Positions 1 through 10,502 of a DNA stretch of 53,105 nt are shown here, in pieces. Source of the stretch: Eubacterium sp. (GTDB taxonomy: Bacteria > Bacillota > Clostridia > Lachnospirales > Lachnospiraceae); contig JAAVZE010000101.1 of NCBI GenBank assembly GCA_022791495.1, positions 1 to 53,105 on the forward strand, in the 5' to 3' direction. The position numbers and the translations under genes were made by a program. The notes below the pieces were generated by a model that saw only the letters and a list, made by a program, of their open reading frames with translations, had not been told where the DNA came from and did not search any database. Each line of letters begins with the position of its first letter. Position 1 is the stretch's first letter.

Positions 1-903
1 CCAAATGGACGTCCTCTGGATATCGTGCTGAATCCGCTGGGTGTGCCTTCCCGAATGAACATTGGACAGGTGCTGGAGATTCATCTGAGCCTTGCTGCCA
101 AGGCGCTGGGCTTTAATGTGGCGACGCCGGTATTTGACGGAGCCAACGAGATCGATATTATGGATACACTTAAGCTCGCCAACGATTATGTCAATACCCC
201 GCTGGATGAGTTTGAAGAGAAATACAAAGATATTCTTGATCCGGAGGTTATGCAGTATCTTCTTGAAAATGAGGAATACCGCAAGGAGTGGGCAGGAGTG
301 CCGATCAAGGAAGACGGAAAGGTTCAGCTTCGTGATGGCCGGACAGGAGAATTCTTTGACGGAGAGGTAACGATCGGATTCATGCATTACCTCAAGCTCC
401 ACCATCTGGTAGACGATAAGATCCATGCCCGTTCTACCGGACCGTACTCCCTGGTTACCCAGCAGCCACTGGGTGGTAAGGCACAGTTCGGAGGACAGCG
501 TTTCGGAGAGATGGAGGTTTGGGCTCTGGAGGCATATGGTGCCGCCTACACGCTTCAGGAAATCCTTACTGTCAAATCCGATGATGTGGTTGGACGTGTG
601 AAGACCTATGAGGCGATTATCAAAGGAGATAATATTTCCGATCCGGGTATTCCGGAATCCTTCAAGGTGCTTTTGAAGGAGCTTCAGTCCCTGGCGCTGG
701 ATGTAACGGTTCTGGATGAGAATGGCGAAGAAATTCAGATGACAGAGACCGTAGAGGAAGGTACTGTAGAAGATGTATCCGGCCTGATTGAGGGAGATAA
801 GTTTGAACTTCAGGAAGAATCCTTTGAGAGCGCAGGCTTTAGAGAGGCTGAGCTGGAGGATCTGGATGATGACAGTAACATTGGAGTCGCAGAAGAGTTT
901 TAA
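1..903 (+). CDS. rpoB: RNA polymerase beta subunit, C-terminal part (5' end outside window)
   Basis: This is the last 300 codons of the beta subunit of DNA-dependent RNA polymerase; the reading frame is open from base 1, so the gene starts upstream of the window. Visible are the conserved [14 protein letters not shown] segment near the left edge and the [20 protein letters not shown] block near the C-terminus, both hallmarks of the beta-subunit region that contacts the active centre and clamps onto beta prime. The last ~90 residues are an acidic tail typical of clostridial RpoB. It ends 17 bases before rpoC, the usual rpoB-rpoC operon order, and both are surely co-transcribed. Confidence 0.98.
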   Translation, partial: PNGRPLDIVLNPLGVPSRMNIGQVLEIHLSLAAKALGFNVATPVFDGANEIDIMDTLKLANDYVNTPLDEFEEKYKDILDPEVMQYLLENEEYRKEWAGVPIKEDGKVQLRDGRTGEFFDGEVTIGFMHYLKLHHLVDDKIHARSTGPYSLVTQQPLGGKAQFGGQRFGEMEVWALEAYGAAYTLQEILTVKSDDVVGRVKTYEAIIKGDNISDPGIPESFKVLLKELQSLALDVTVLDENGEEIQMTETVEEGTVEDVSGLIEGDKFELQEESFESAGFREAELEDLDDDSNIGVAEEF

Positions 904-920
904 GAATTGGAGGAAGGAAT

Positions 921-3900
921 ATGCCACAGGTAAGTGATGTTATACAGGAATCATTAACATACGATAAAATAAAGATCAAACTTGCTTCTCCAAGTAAGAT
1001 TCGTGAGTGGTCCAGAGGAGAGGTGAAAAAACCGGAAACCATCAACTATAGAACTCTGAAGCCGGAAAAAGACGGTTTGTTCTGCGAGAAGATTTTCGGT
1101 CCAAGCAAGGACTGGGAGTGTCATTGTGGTAAATATAAAAAAGTTCGTTATAAAGGCGTAGTCTGCGACCGATGTGGAGTAGAAGTAACCAAATCCAGTG
1201 TCCGCAGGGAGCGCATGGGACATATCGAGCTGGCGGCGCCGGTATCCCACATCTGGTACTTTAAAGGGATTCCAAGCCGTATGGGCCTGATCCTTGATAT
1301 TTCCCCAAAGGTATTAGAAAAAGTGCTATATTTTGCAGCATATATCGTACTGGAATCCGATGTGAAAGAAGTACAGGTAAAGCAGGTGCTCTCTGAGCAG
1401 GAATACCAGAAAGCCAGAGAGGATTTTGGCGATACTTTTCGTGTGGGAATGGGAGCAGAATCAATTCAGGAGCTGCTGCAGAGGATCGATCTGGAGGAGG
1501 AATCCAAGGAACTGAAGACAGATCTTAAGACCTCCACCGGACAGAAACGTGCCCGTATCATCAAGAGACTGGAAGTCATTGAGGCATTCCGTGAGTCCGG
1601 CAATAAACCGGACTGGATGATCCTTACAGTGATCCCGGTGATTCCGCCGGATCTTCGTCCGATGGTACAGCTGGATGGCGGACGTTTTGCCACCTCAGAT
1701 ATGAATGATCTGTACCGTCGTATCATCAACCGTAATAACCGTCTGAAAAGGCTTTTGGAACTGGGCGCACCGGATATCATTGTGCGAAATGAAAAACGTA
1801 TGCTTCAGGAAGCAGTGGATGCGCTGATTGACAACGGACGCCGTGGACGTCCAGTGACAGGACCGGGTAACCGTGCTCTGAAATCTCTGTCAGATATGCT
1901 CAAAGGTAAGCAGGGGCGTTTCCGTCAGAACCTTCTTGGTAAGCGTGTGGATTATTCCGGTCGTTCGGTTATCGTGGTAGGGCCGGAACTCAAGATCTAT
2001 CAGTGTGGTCTGCCGAAGGAAATGGCGATTGAGCTGTTTAAGCCTTTTGTTATGAAGGAACTGGTGGCAAATGGAACCGCCCACAATATAAAAAATGCTA
2101 AGAAAATGGTTGAGAAACTGGAGCCGGCTGTATGGGATATCTTAGAGCAGGTGATCAAAGAGCATCCTGTTATGCTGAACCGCGCTCCTACACTTCACCG
2201 TCTCGGTATTCAGGCATTTGAGCCGACATTGGTAGAAGGTAAGGCGATCAAACTGCATCCGCTGGTATGTACCGCGTTTAATGCCGACTTTGACGGAGAC
2301 CAGATGGCCGTGCATCTTCCCCTCTCGGTGGAAGCCCAGGCGGAGTGCCGTTTCCTGTTGCTCTCACCAAACAATCTGCTGAAACCATCGGATGGCGGTC
2401 CAGTGGCAGTGCCTTCCCAGGATATGGTACTTGGTATCTATTATCTGACCCAGGAAAGACCGGGAGCAAAGGGAGAGGGAAAAGCATTCCGTAATATGAA
2501 TGAGGCTATTGTTGCCTATGAAAACCATGAGATCACGCTTCACGCCAAGATCAAGGTAAGACGTGAGGGTATCAATAAAAAGGGAGAGAAAGAGACCCGT
2601 ATCATCGAGTCCACTCTCGGACGGTTTATTTTCAATGAGATCATTACTCAGGATCTCGGATTTGTAGACCGTGAAAAGGACGAGAATTTCCTGAAGCTGG
2701 AGGTAGATTTCCACGTAGGAAAGAAGCAGCTGAAGCAGATTCTTGAGAAATGTATCAATAACCATGGCGCTACGAGAACGGCGGAAACGCTGGATGCCAT
2801 TAAATCACTGGGGTATAAATTCTCCACCAGGGCTGCGATGACCGTATCCATCTCGGATATGGAAGTGCCGGAAGCGAAAAAGACGATTCTGGCGGATGCA
2901 GAGGCGACAGTGGAAGACATCTCCAAAAATTTCCGGCGTGGACTTCTCACTGAGGAAGAGCGCTATAAGGCAGTTATTGAGACCTGGAAGAATGCCGATG
3001 ACGATATTACAGAGGCACTTCTGACAGGCCTGGATGAATATAACAATATCTTTATGATGGCGGACTCCGGAGCCCGTGGATCTGACAAGCAGATCAAACA
3101 GCTTGCCGGAATGCGTGGGCTGATGGCAGATACATCAGGACGTACCATCGAGCTTCCTATCAAGTCAAATTTCCGTGAAGGTCTTGACGTACTGGAGTAC
3201 TTCATTTCCGCCCACGGTGCCCGCAAGGGACTTTCCGATACCGCGCTGCGTACAGCAGACTCCGGATATCTGACGAGACGTCTGGTAGACGTATCCCAGG
3301 ATCTGATTATCCGTGAGACAGACTGCTGCGAGGGCCAGGACGAGATTCCGGGTATGTGGATCAGCGCCTTTATGGATGGAAAAGAAGTTATCGAGACATT
3401 AGAGGAAAGAATTACCGGACGCTATGCCTGTGAAAGTATGTATGATGATGAGGGAGACCTGATTGTCAAGGCAAATCATATGATCACACCAAAGCGTGCT
3501 GCGAGAATTGTAAATACAAAAGCGATCATCGATGCCGGGGATAAGGCGAAGGTGAAGATCCGTACGATCCTTACCTGTAAATCCCATATCGGTATCTGTG
3601 CGAAATGCTACGGCTCCAATATGGCAACCGGTGAGCCGGTGCAGGTGGGCGAAGCCGTGGGAATCATCGCCGCACAGTCCATCGGAGAGCCGGGTACACA
3701 GCTTACGATGCGTACCTTCCATACCGGTGGTGTGGCAGGAGACGATATCACACAGGGTCTTCCCCGTGTGGAGGAGCTGTTCGAGGCGAGAAAGCCAAAG
3801 GGACTTGCGATCATTTCCGAATTTGGCGGCAAGGTAACTCTGAGAGATACCAAGAAAAAACGTGAAGTTATCATCAGTGATGACAAGACCGGCCAGACAA

Positions 3901-4649
3901 AGGCATATCTCATTCCTTACGGTTCCCGTATTAAGGTAATGGATGGTCAGGAGTTAGAGGCAGGCGACGAATTGACAGAGGGTAGTGTCAATCCTCATGA
4001 CATCCTGAAGATCAAAGGCGTCCGCGCCGTTCAGGATTACATGCTCCGCGAGGTACAGCGTGTATACCGCCTGCAGGGTGTTGAGATCAATGACAAGCAT
4101 ATCGAAGTGATTGTTCGTCAGATGCTTAAGAAGGTTCGGGTTGAGAACAATGGAGATTCGGATTTCCTTCCAGGCACACTGGTAGATACTCTGGAATTTG
4201 ATGATAAGGTTGAGGAACTGGGAGAAAAGGGAATGGAAGTGCCAGAGGGCAAGCAGATCATTCTCGGTATCACGAAAGCCTCCCTTGCTACGAATTCCTT
4301 CCTGTCGGCAGCGTCCTTCCAGGAGACGACGAAAGTGCTTACGGATGCAGCGATCAAAGGAAAAGTAGATCCGCTGATCGGTCTGAAAGAAAATGTTATT
4401 ATCGGTAAGCTGATCCCGGCGGGAACGGGTATGAAACGTTACCGCAACATCGGGCTTCACAGTGACCTGGTAGACAGTCTGGAGCCACCGGAACCGGTCT
4501 TTGAAGAAGAGGTCGTGAAGGAGGCCGATGAAGATGATATGCAGAATGATGCAGCGATGACGGATGAAACCGAAGCGCTTTTTATGACAGAGGAATTGGA
4601 TGAAGGTATTTTTACCGAAGAGGAAGAACTGATTCCACTGGATGAGTAA
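921..4649 (+). CDS. rpoC: RNA polymerase beta prime subunit
   Basis: The largest core subunit of RNA polymerase, 1242 residues, the usual size in Clostridia without lineage-specific insertions. The N-terminal zinc site ([20 protein letters not shown], about residues 69-88), the catalytic magnesium-binding NADFDGDQ motif (residues 454-461) and the second zinc site ([13 protein letters not shown]) are all intact, as are the trigger-loop region and the [20 protein letters not shown] block. The start follows a GGAGGAAGG ribosome binding site, 17 bases behind the rpoB stop. The last ~50 residues are highly acidic. A terminator follows 20 bases after the stop, so the rpoBC transcript ends here. Confidence 0.99.
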   Translation: MPQVSDVIQESLTYDKIKIKLASPSKIREWSRGEVKKPETINYRTLKPEKDGLFCEKIFGPSKDWECHCGKYKKVRYKGVVCDRCGVEVTKSSVRRERMGHIELAAPVSHIWYFKGIPSRMGLILDISPKVLEKVLYFAAYIVLESDVKEVQVKQVLSEQEYQKAREDFGDTFRVGMGAESIQELLQRIDLEEESKELKTDLKTSTGQKRARIIKRLEVIEAFRESGNKPDWMILTVIPVIPPDLRPMVQLDGGRFATSDMNDLYRRIINRNNRLKRLLELGAPDIIVRNEKRMLQEAVDALIDNGRRGRPVTGPGNRALKSLSDMLKGKQGRFRQNLLGKRVDYSGRSVIVVGPELKIYQCGLPKEMAIELFKPFVMKELVANGTAHNIKNAKKMVEKLEPAVWDILEQVIKEHPVMLNRAPTLHRLGIQAFEPTLVEGKAIKLHPLVCTAFNADFDGDQMAVHLPLSVEAQAECRFLLLSPNNLLKPSDGGPVAVPSQDMVLGIYYLTQERPGAKGEGKAFRNMNEAIVAYENHEITLHAKIKVRREGINKKGEKETRIIESTLGRFIFNEIITQDLGFVDREKDENFLKLEVDFHVGKKQLKQILEKCINNHGATRTAETLDAIKSLGYKFSTRAAMTVSISDMEVPEAKKTILADAEATVEDISKNFRRGLLTEEERYKAVIETWKNADDDITEALLTGLDEYNNIFMMADSGARGSDKQIKQLAGMRGLMADTSGRTIELPIKSNFREGLDVLEYFISAHGARKGLSDTALRTADSGYLTRRLVDVSQDLIIRETDCCEGQDEIPGMWISAFMDGKEVIETLEERITGRYACESMYDDEGDLIVKANHMITPKRAARIVNTKAIIDAGDKAKVKIRTILTCKSHIGICAKCYGSNMATGEPVQVGEAVGIIAAQSIGEPGTQLTMRTFHTGGVAGDDITQGLPRVEELFEARKPKGLAIISEFGGKVTLRDTKKKREVIISDDKTGQTKAYLIPYGSRIKVMDGQELEAGDELTEGSVNPHDILKIKGVRAVQDYMLREVQRVYRLQGVEINDKHIEVIVRQMLKKVRVENNGDSDFLPGTLVDTLEFDDKVEELGEKGMEVPEGKQIILGITKASLATNSFLSAASFQETTKVLTDAAIKGKVDPLIGLKENVIIGKLIPAGTGMKRYRNIGLHSDLVDSLEPPEPVFEEEVVKEADEDDMQNDAAMTDETEALFMTEELDEGIFTEEEELIPLDE

Positions 4650-4670
4650 GATTAAGAAAATTAAAGAATA

Positions 4671-4718
4671 TTCCCCCGGTTTGGTCGCTGGAAGGTGACG
4701 GAATTGGGGGATTTTTTT
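4671..4718 (+). terminator. Rho-independent terminator after rpoC
   Basis: A C5...G5 stem extended by G-T and T-A pairs (about 4672-4680 with 4702-4710) is followed directly by a run of seven T. It sits 22 bases after the rpoC stop. Confidence 0.85.
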
Positions 4719-4849
4719 CGTTGGTTGAAAGGATGCTATACCAATAGTTCCTATGAACCTTACCTTTTGCGTGTTTTAAAATTTGGAAGAATATGTTACA
4801 CTACCTAATGCAACTATATTGAAATTTTTTAGAACTAAAAAAGTAAAAA

Positions 4850-4892
4850 AATAAGTCCTGGCGGACTTATTCACGAGTTTTTTCAAAACTCG
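4850..4892. repeat. Two adjacent perfect hairpins upstream of the decayed CBM2-like gene
   Basis: AATAAGTCC/GGACTTATT (4850-4858 with 4863-4871, loop of 4) is followed two bases later by CGAGTTTT/AAAACTCG (4874-4881 with 4885-4892, loop of 3). Neither is followed by a T-run on the plus strand. They lie in the leader of the next gene. Function unknown; they could be an mRNA 5' structure or the scar of a small element. Confidence 0.5.
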
Positions 4893-4904
4893 ATATGTGT
4901 AAAA

Positions 4905-6933
4905 ATGTATAAAACCAGTGGAAAAGGTTAATTACTTCTATGTTGATTGTTTGTCTGCTGTTTAATAGTATAGTGGCAGCCGGCACAAGAGATGTAAAAG
5001 CGGAGCAGGCGATAGGGAAGAACACTGACGCTGATATGACAGAGGAATATGATGTAAAGCTGACTTATGATGTCAATAGCACATGGGATGGTCACAGTAA
5101 TGTCGAAGTGAAGCTTACCAATATCCTGGAGGAGAAGATCGAGGATTGGGAAATAAAGATTCCTGTCGATTTTGAGATCGAAAATATCTGGAATGCCAAG
5201 GTAGTCTCTGAACAGGATAATGAGTATGTAATACACAATGCGGACTGGAATCAAGATATAGATGTAAAAGGCAGCGTGTCATTTGGGATGACGGTTCGCA
5301 GCGAAACGAAAATAGAACTGCCAGAGTATTGTACCGTAAACAGAATATGTATAAGTGTTGAAGAGGAAAATTATAAATTAGAATACATAGAATACAGCAG
5401 CTGGGATGATAAAGTTAATGGAAAGATTGCTATTACTAATACAAGCGATGCGCGGATTGAGGATTGGAGCCTTATGCTGGATGGCAATTTCCAGATCGAA
5501 AATATCTGGAATGCTGTCATTACTGAAAGATTTGAAGAGGAAGACGAGCAGGATACATATTATTATGATCTTGAAAATGCCGTGCATAACCAAAATATTG
5601 AATCCAGGCAATGTGTGGAATTTGGATTTATCGCAAAATGTCAGGATAAATTAAAGATTACAAATCATGAGTTATTTGAAATGGGGATGATTTTAGAAGA
5701 TTATATGGAAGAGGATGTGGAAGATGAACCGGATTATGGGGAAGATGAATTTGTATACGATGCGGACTTCTTTGATTCCCTTGAAGAATATTATGCTTAT
5801 CTGAACAGTATCATGCCAAAGAAAAATTCTCCTGCTAAAAGCAGAGCTTTGCAGGAAGCTCCGGTAATAACACCGCCGCCAACACCAGCGACGACAGTAG
5901 CACCAACACCGACACCAATATCAGCTACTATAAAACATGAATTGATGTTTAATGGTATTGAAGGAAATAAAGCTGTTCAGAATTATCTTCCATTATCCAA
6001 TGGAATCTATACAATGCAGCGCAATGGTAACGATGTGGTATTAAGGAAAGGTAAACTGGAAGAAAAGGGGTATAGTTCCTTTGTAAAAAAGACAGATATG
6101 ACTGGATTTGCCCATGGTGATACCTTTGAGCAATTCTTTGTAAAAGGGAAAGAATACTATCTTATCGCGGGAAATGCTTACAAAGAGTTTGGGCAAAATT
6201 TATTAATTATCTCAAAAAAGAATTTTGACAAAAACATTAATAGAAAAGAGTTTGAATTTGAAAAAAATAGTAAATTGTATCTTCAGATGTCTAAATTGGA
6301 TATGCGAATAAGAGTGGCAGAAACAATGGCAAGTCAGTAACCCGGGTGGCAGGGGCACTTACAGCAGATGGTTCCACGCTGGTTATGTGGAAGCAACTGA
6401 CAGAAAAAAAGGGAAAACGCATGGAACTTAGTCTCTATGATATGAAGAAGATCAGAAAGATTATAGGTGGAAAATTTGAGAAGACATTGTCCTTTGGTGG
6501 AAAACTGAAAAAAGAGTTGAAAAAAGCATGTAGTGGCTCAATTCAAAAACATTATTACCAGGATGATATATCAAAACGTCTGTTACATCCCTATACATCT
6601 TTTCAGTCACTGGATATAGAAAAAAATGGAGGCGGATGGAAGATTTATATAACTGGTGGATGTGAAGGGGCTAATAATCCTTTAACTATTACTAGAATGG
6701 ATGTCCGCCGGAAGGGAAAAAGCATTCATTACAACGCTTTTCGGGAGTTTGTCTCCCTGCCAGCTCTTTTGGGACAGAATAACTCAGTTAATCCAAAATT
6801 TGAGTTAGAGGGATGCCATGTGGTGGGAAATAATCTGGATTTTGGGGTTGTGGCAAAAAATGAATCTGAAGTGAAGCAATATATTGCCTATGTTCCATTA
6901 AACTCGATTCAGAGGCCGCTGATAGAAAAATAA
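4905..6933 (+). pseudogene. Secreted CBM2-like protein, disrupted by two single-base frameshifts
   Basis: Three open pieces belong to one secreted protein of about 675 residues. Adding one A to the A-run at 4922-4925 joins the ATG at 4905 to the frame at 4940 and gives a complete signal peptide (basic start, hydrophobic core, VAAG end). Adding one A to the A-run at 6291-6293 joins the first large frame (to 6340) to the one ending at 6933, which otherwise would have to start at a GTG at 6346 without a ribosome binding site. Two tandem modules (about 5050-5330 and 5390-5660) show the pattern of family 2 carbohydrate-binding modules: WN/IENIWNA, then HN..WNQ.I or HNQNIES, then a V.FGF/M strand. 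An acidic stretch, a proline-threonine linker (5860-5925) and a C-terminal domain I do not recognise follow. No ribosome binding site is obvious at 4905. True decay and sequencing error at homopolymers are both possible. Confidence 0.6.
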
Positions 6934-6985
6934 GAATATAAATTTGAAACAGAGAAACACGTAATAAAAGACGGTATGAACGAGA

Positions 6986-7033
6986 GAAGAGAAAAATGTT
7001 TTTGTTGACTACTTCATTAGCTTTTTTCTCTTC
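6986..7033. terminator. Possible terminator between the two decayed surface-protein genes
   Basis: An 11-base perfect inverted repeat (6986-6996 with 7023-7033) of purine-rich and pyrimidine-rich arms encloses a 26-base loop; the right arm contains six T. The loop is long, so this is a weak terminator call. Confidence 0.35.
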
Positions 7034-7066
7034 GTCTTGTTTCATGCGCTGTGGGATGGAGTTATT

Positions 7067-8281
7067 ATGAAAAAAAGCATATTTACATTTTTACGTTTGT
7101 TGTTTGGGGTCTGCCTTACACTAACCATAAAACAAACCGCCGATGCAAAAGGCTATATCCGATATTATTTATCAGAGGATGGAGTACTTTCCTTTTATGG
7201 GAAAGGGGAATTAAAACGTGCTGATTATTTACTCAGTATTGAAAAAGATTGTATAAAAAAGATTGTTATTGGGGAGGGAATTACGTCATTGGGAAAAAAC
7301 TCGTTAACATATTTTCCAAATGCCAAAAAAGTGATTCTTCCCTCATCTTTAAAAAAAATTGGAGACAATGTATTTTCTTACATGTCATCAATGAAAACAA
7401 TTAAAGTACCGAATTTAGTAATAAGTATCGGAAAAGGTGCATTTAGCGACTGTGATTTATTGAAAAAGCTGGTTCTTCCGGATTCGGTAACAAGTATCGG
7501 AAAAGGTGCATTTAGTGACTGTGATTCTTTAAAAAAGCTAGTTCTCCCAGCCTCTCTGAAATCATGGAAAAAAGTTATTGCTCAGAATTGACCCAGTCTC
7601 AGCACGGTCGTAAACCGCTCTAAAGTATCCTGTTATCTTGACGATTGCCGGGGATGGCGTATCTGGAAGGTAAATAGTAAAAAAACCAGGGTGCTCCCGA
7701 AAAAGAAGACAGCCAGAGCCAGGGGAAAGAAAATACCTATTACATATGACTTTGCAGGGGGAAAAAGAACCGGAAAACTGCCAAAATATTATGAATATGG
7801 TACAAAACTGACACTTCCCCCTAACATCAAAAGAAATGGCTATGAGCTTTTATGCTGGTATAGTGAATAGCGGTATAAAACCTTTTATCCGGCGACATAT
7901 CCATTGTATTATATAGATCACAATAGTTTTTTATATATGGAAGAGCAAGAGGAAGAAAATAAAAGGCTGGAAGAAATAAGACTGACTCCCTGCTGGTTTA
8001 AGTTTGAGATTCAGAATAGTAAAGAGGGAACGGTCCAGATTTATCTGGATGGCAGCAAGAACCCGTTGGACATCTTTATGTATGAGGTTCGGTATTCGGA
8101 GTTTGAAGATATGTCATCTGCACATAGTCAAAATCTCTTAGGTGCCAGGGATAACAAAGTAATGGGGGAGATAACGAATCTGGACATGGGAAAAACATAT
8201 TATTTTGAATTTCGGACATGGGAAGATCATCAAAGTGAAATAGATTCCTGGATGGGGAAGAGAAAAATCCTGGTGAACTAA
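7067..8281 (+). pseudogene. BspA-type leucine-rich-repeat surface protein with two in-frame stops
   Basis: A single reading frame runs from the ATG at 7067 (signal-peptide start MKKSIFTFLRLLF) to 8281 but is interrupted by TGA at 7589 and TAG at 7868. The part before the first stop (174 residues) has several BspA/LRR_5 leucine-rich repeats with the motif SIGKGAFSDCDSLKKLVLP. Between the stops is a basic linker and one Flg_new (InlB B-repeat-like) module, recognised by ITYDFAGGK, YGTKLTLP and GYELLCWY. After the second stop comes an acidic hinge and a fibronectin-III-like domain. No frameshift is needed, so the domain order makes sense only if the two stops are point mutations. Such proteins are secreted and bind host or matrix surfaces; this copy would make only the leucine-rich part. 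Confidence 0.75.
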
Positions 8282-8502
8282 AGAGTAAAAGCGGGGATTG
8301 CTTAACTTAAAGATAATACACAGCCTGCTGATACATTGCTTGCAAATATGCTCTGCAGTAACTAATTTATACAGAAAGTTTCTGATGCAGATTATCAGAA
8401 GGCAGAGGAAAGCGGACAGGAAGGAGGAATTAGAGATTACGCTATTTCCAAATAATGTATTGTATAATATTAAAGGAAAAATTATTACGGAGGTACGAAA
8501 AA

Positions 8503-9153
8503 ATGACATTTGAGGAAGTAAAATCAAAAATCGAAAGTAGCACGATGGTTTCAATCACAGAGATTAAGAAAATACAGTATGGAAAATGTATTTGCTTAAA
8601 TAATGGAGGGAAAGTGAATTGCTATGATACTGGAAAATATAATGTCCAAGGAAAGGGGCAAGAAGAGATAAGAGCTATTTTAGAGGGAACCATTCAAAAA
8701 AGTAGTCGTAAAATATTTGTTGTATATGGTCATGATGAAATTGCGCGAACACAATTAGAGGCATTGTTACGACGATGGGATTTAGAACCAATTATTCTTG
8801 ACCAACAGGCTTCGGGTGGACAAACTATCATTGAGAAACTTGAAGAATATGGTAGTGATGTGGGATATGCTATTGTTTTAGCTACACCTGATGATGAGGG
8901 AAAAGCTAAAGACGAAAGCGTATATAAATCTCGCGTTCGTCAAAATGTTGTTTTGGAGCTGGGAATGTTTTTGTCAAAATTAGGTAGGGAACATGTAGCC
9001 ATTTTGCTTAAAGAGGCAGTTAATTTTGAAAAACCATCAGATATTCAAGGACTGGTTTACATTCCCTTTCAGAATAAAGTAGATGAGATTTCTGTCAGTT
9101 TACTCCGAGAACTTAGTAAACAAGGATATGTAATTGATACAACAAGAATTTAA
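8503..9153 (+). CDS. TIR-like nucleotide-binding protein with a small N-terminal nucleic-acid-binding-like domain
   Basis: A 216-residue soluble protein. Residues ~69-215 match the TIR-like family PF10137 (predicted nucleotide-binding, also found in CBASS/Pycsar effectors): KIFVVYGHDEIARTQLEALL, then ASGGQTIIEKLE, VGYAIVLATPDDEG, and RQNVVLELGMF with the putative catalytic Glu152. Residues ~20-60 (YGKC...NNGGKVNCYDTGKYNVQGKG) resemble the TBP-like domain at the N-terminus of RNase HIII, which grips nucleic acid; this part is inference. The start at 8503 is chosen because an ACGGAGG site lies 9 bases upstream; an earlier in-frame ATG at 8455 has none. No cyclase or partner gene is adjacent. 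TIR effectors of this type usually degrade NAD+ on activation. A terminator follows at 9234. Confidence 0.75.
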   Translation: MTFEEVKSKIESSTMVSITEIKKIQYGKCICLNNGGKVNCYDTGKYNVQGKGQEEIRAILEGTIQKSSRKIFVVYGHDEIARTQLEALLRRWDLEPIILDQQASGGQTIIEKLEEYGSDVGYAIVLATPDDEGKAKDESVYKSRVRQNVVLELGMFLSKLGREHVAILLKEAVNFEKPSDIQGLVYIPFQNKVDEISVSLLRELSKQGYVIDTTRI

Positions 9154-9233
9154 AGAATAATACTGAACAATAGCCACAACGGTGGCGCAATTGAGGAGAA
9201 AATCTAATATAGTTCTCTGCTTTTAGTTTATAT

Positions 9234-9286
9234 AAGTGTAAGGGATAACACCATATCTTTAGTGTTCTGTCCCTTACACTTTTTTA
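9234..9286 (+). terminator. Terminator after the TIR-like gene
   Basis: AAGTGTAAGGG (9234-9244) pairs perfectly with CCCTTACACTT (9271-9281), an inner AACAC/GTGTT stem adds stability, and six T follow. It sits 80 bases after the stop codon. Confidence 0.85.
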
Positions 9287-9327
9287 TGATAATGGAGAAA
9301 TCGGTCTGGCAAATTGTTTTTTGCATT

Positions 9328-9691
9328 ATGAAATCATTATTTGAACAGTCAGGCGGCATATATCATGGAGAAAATGGGTACTCGTTCAAAATTTGAGATT
9401 ACCAGAGGAAGAAGAAAGGAAAATAGGTATCTGAGGGTGAGCGAGTGCCAGTGGGACTCAGGCTGCGAACTGACCGAGTTGGCAGGCAAGACAAAGACAT
9501 TTGGAATGTCTGAAACAGCACCATAAGGGTATATAACATTAATCTTGTTACAAGCGGCAGGCTGAATACATATTTAGTCGACATTGACAGACAGGCACAG
9601 GGCAACGGAACAGCTAAAGGCGGAAAACGCCTTAAAGTGGACAGGAAGGCTTAATAATATAAGAATGTGTGCCAGGGAGATTGTGAATTAG
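9328..9691 (+). pseudogene. tnpV: tnpV remnant, multiply frameshifted
   Basis: No single frame is open, but translating the pieces in the right order gives a TnpV-like protein, an accessory protein of Tn4451-type and related mobilisable elements. Frame 1 from 9328 gives MKSLFEQSGGIYHGENGY; frame 0 from 9393 gives LRLPEEEERKIGI; frame 1 from 9538 gives INLVTSGRLNTYLVDIDRQA; and frame 2 up to the TAG at 9689 gives TEQLKAENALKW and NNIRMCAREIVN. At least three frameshifts and a premature stop are present. It shows that a mobile element once sat beside the TIR-like gene. The 61-codon open frame at 9341 is an artefact of this decay. Confidence 0.75.
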
Positions 9692-9816
9692 GAAATAATT
9701 CACGCATAAGCGACAACAGCGTCAAGGAGAAATCTTTGTTGCATTTTGTTTGCACGCCAGTGGCGGATCTGAAGGGAAAAGAGCAAGTGGTCATTCATCC
9801 TCCGCCATCTCTCTCC

Positions 9817-10146
9817 TTACTGTCTGCCAATCGAGCTATTTAATCTTTTGCGTGGGCTGTCCAGCCATGACTTATTTCCACGGATAAGTTCATCGCAAAA
9901 TCCGGCAACATCTTTTCCCGTGACATCCAGGACTCCAAGCCCGTCGGCAGCGGCTTCTGTAAAAAGATCGATCAGTTTATACTGGGTTTCAAGGGTATCC
10001 ATACCATCTCCACCGGCAAAACTCCATATATAGTTTGATATTTTTTCAAATACAAATTGATAATCTTCAGGCAGGGTGTTTACTTTTTCCATTTGTTTCC
10101 GATATATTTTTTTGTCCTGGCGAATTTTAAAAAGTTTACTAATCAT
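9817..10146 (-). CDS. DUF1048 family protein, distal gene of PadR operon
   Basis: A 109-residue soluble protein of the DUF1048 family, which occurs almost only next to PadR regulators in Bacillota; its function is unknown. The core LPEDYQFVFEKISNYIW, the YKLIDLFTEAAADG helix and the VTGKDVAGFCDELI motif match the family. It overlaps the upstream DUF1048 gene by four bases (ATGA), so translation is coupled. The two DUF1048 proteins are recognisably paralogous (LP.....F.KI, DLFE.AADG, G.D...FCDELI), suggesting tandem duplication. Confidence 0.85.
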   Translation of the reverse strand: MISKLFKIRQDKKIYRKQMEKVNTLPEDYQFVFEKISNYIWSFAGGDGMDTLETQYKLIDLFTEAAADGLGVLDVTGKDVAGFCDELIRGNKSWLDSPRKRLNSSIGRQ

Positions 10147-10502
10147 CCCTCGATTCCTTTCCTGTCAAAATATTCTGCGATCTCCTGGTTCAGCTTATCA
10201 CGCCGCGTCTTTCGGTTTGTGTTGGCGGCAAGAATTAGTTCATCACAAAATTTTGCAGCGTCATTTCCTATGACATCGGATAAATCTTTTCCGTCGGCGG
10301 CGCTGGTTTCAAACAGATCAATTAAATCATCGAAAATCGCCAGATTGCCTCCGTCTTCACCGTGGAGATACAGGTATTTTTGGATTTTTCTGAATGCCGT
10401 GCGGTAATTTTCTGGCAGTGCCTTTACCCGTTTCATTTTTTTGCGGTAGGCACTTTTTTCATCCAGATCACCTAAAACAATTTGAAGTATCGATTTGCTC
10501 AC
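10143..10502 (-). CDS. DUF1048 family protein
   Basis: A 119-residue DUF1048 protein (motifs LPENYRTAFRKIQKYLY, LIDLFETSAADGKDL, GNDAAKFCDELI). The start is a GTG at 10502 because AAAGGAGG lies 7 bases upstream; the longer open frame would begin inside the padR gene without a ribosome binding site. It overlaps padR by four bases and the next DUF1048 gene by four bases, so the three genes form one translationally coupled operon read on the minus strand. DUF1048 proteins may modulate or partner the PadR regulator, but this has not been shown here. Confidence 0.85.
   Translation of the reverse strand: MSKSILQIVLGDLDEKSAYRKKMKRVKALPENYRTAFRKIQKYLYLHGEDGGNLAIFDDLIDLFETSAADGKDLSDVIGNDAAKFCDELILAANTNRKTRRDKLNQEIAEYFDRKGIEG

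Noticed and set aside
4850-4892. Twin hairpins as a riboswitch
   Set aside because: No known riboswitch consensus, no terminator or anti-terminator pairing, and the downstream gene is a surface protein.
4896-4945. Start of the CBM2-like protein at the ATG at 4940
   Set aside because: That start cuts into the signal peptide and loses its basic end; restoring one A upstream gives a complete signal peptide from 4905, so decay is the better reading.
8298-8513. 71-codon open frame before the TIR-like gene
   Set aside because: No ribosome binding site, no recognisable protein, and it overlaps the real start of the TIR-like gene in another frame.
9341-9526. 61-codon open frame
   Set aside because: It is an out-of-frame reading of the tnpV remnant and has no ribosome binding site.
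9400-9710. Possible large structured noncoding RNA or group II intron, because of several perfect hairpins (9495-9511, 9617-9633, 9683-9703)
   Set aside because: Translating in shifting frames gives a clear TnpV protein, so the hairpins are incidental to a decayed coding gene.
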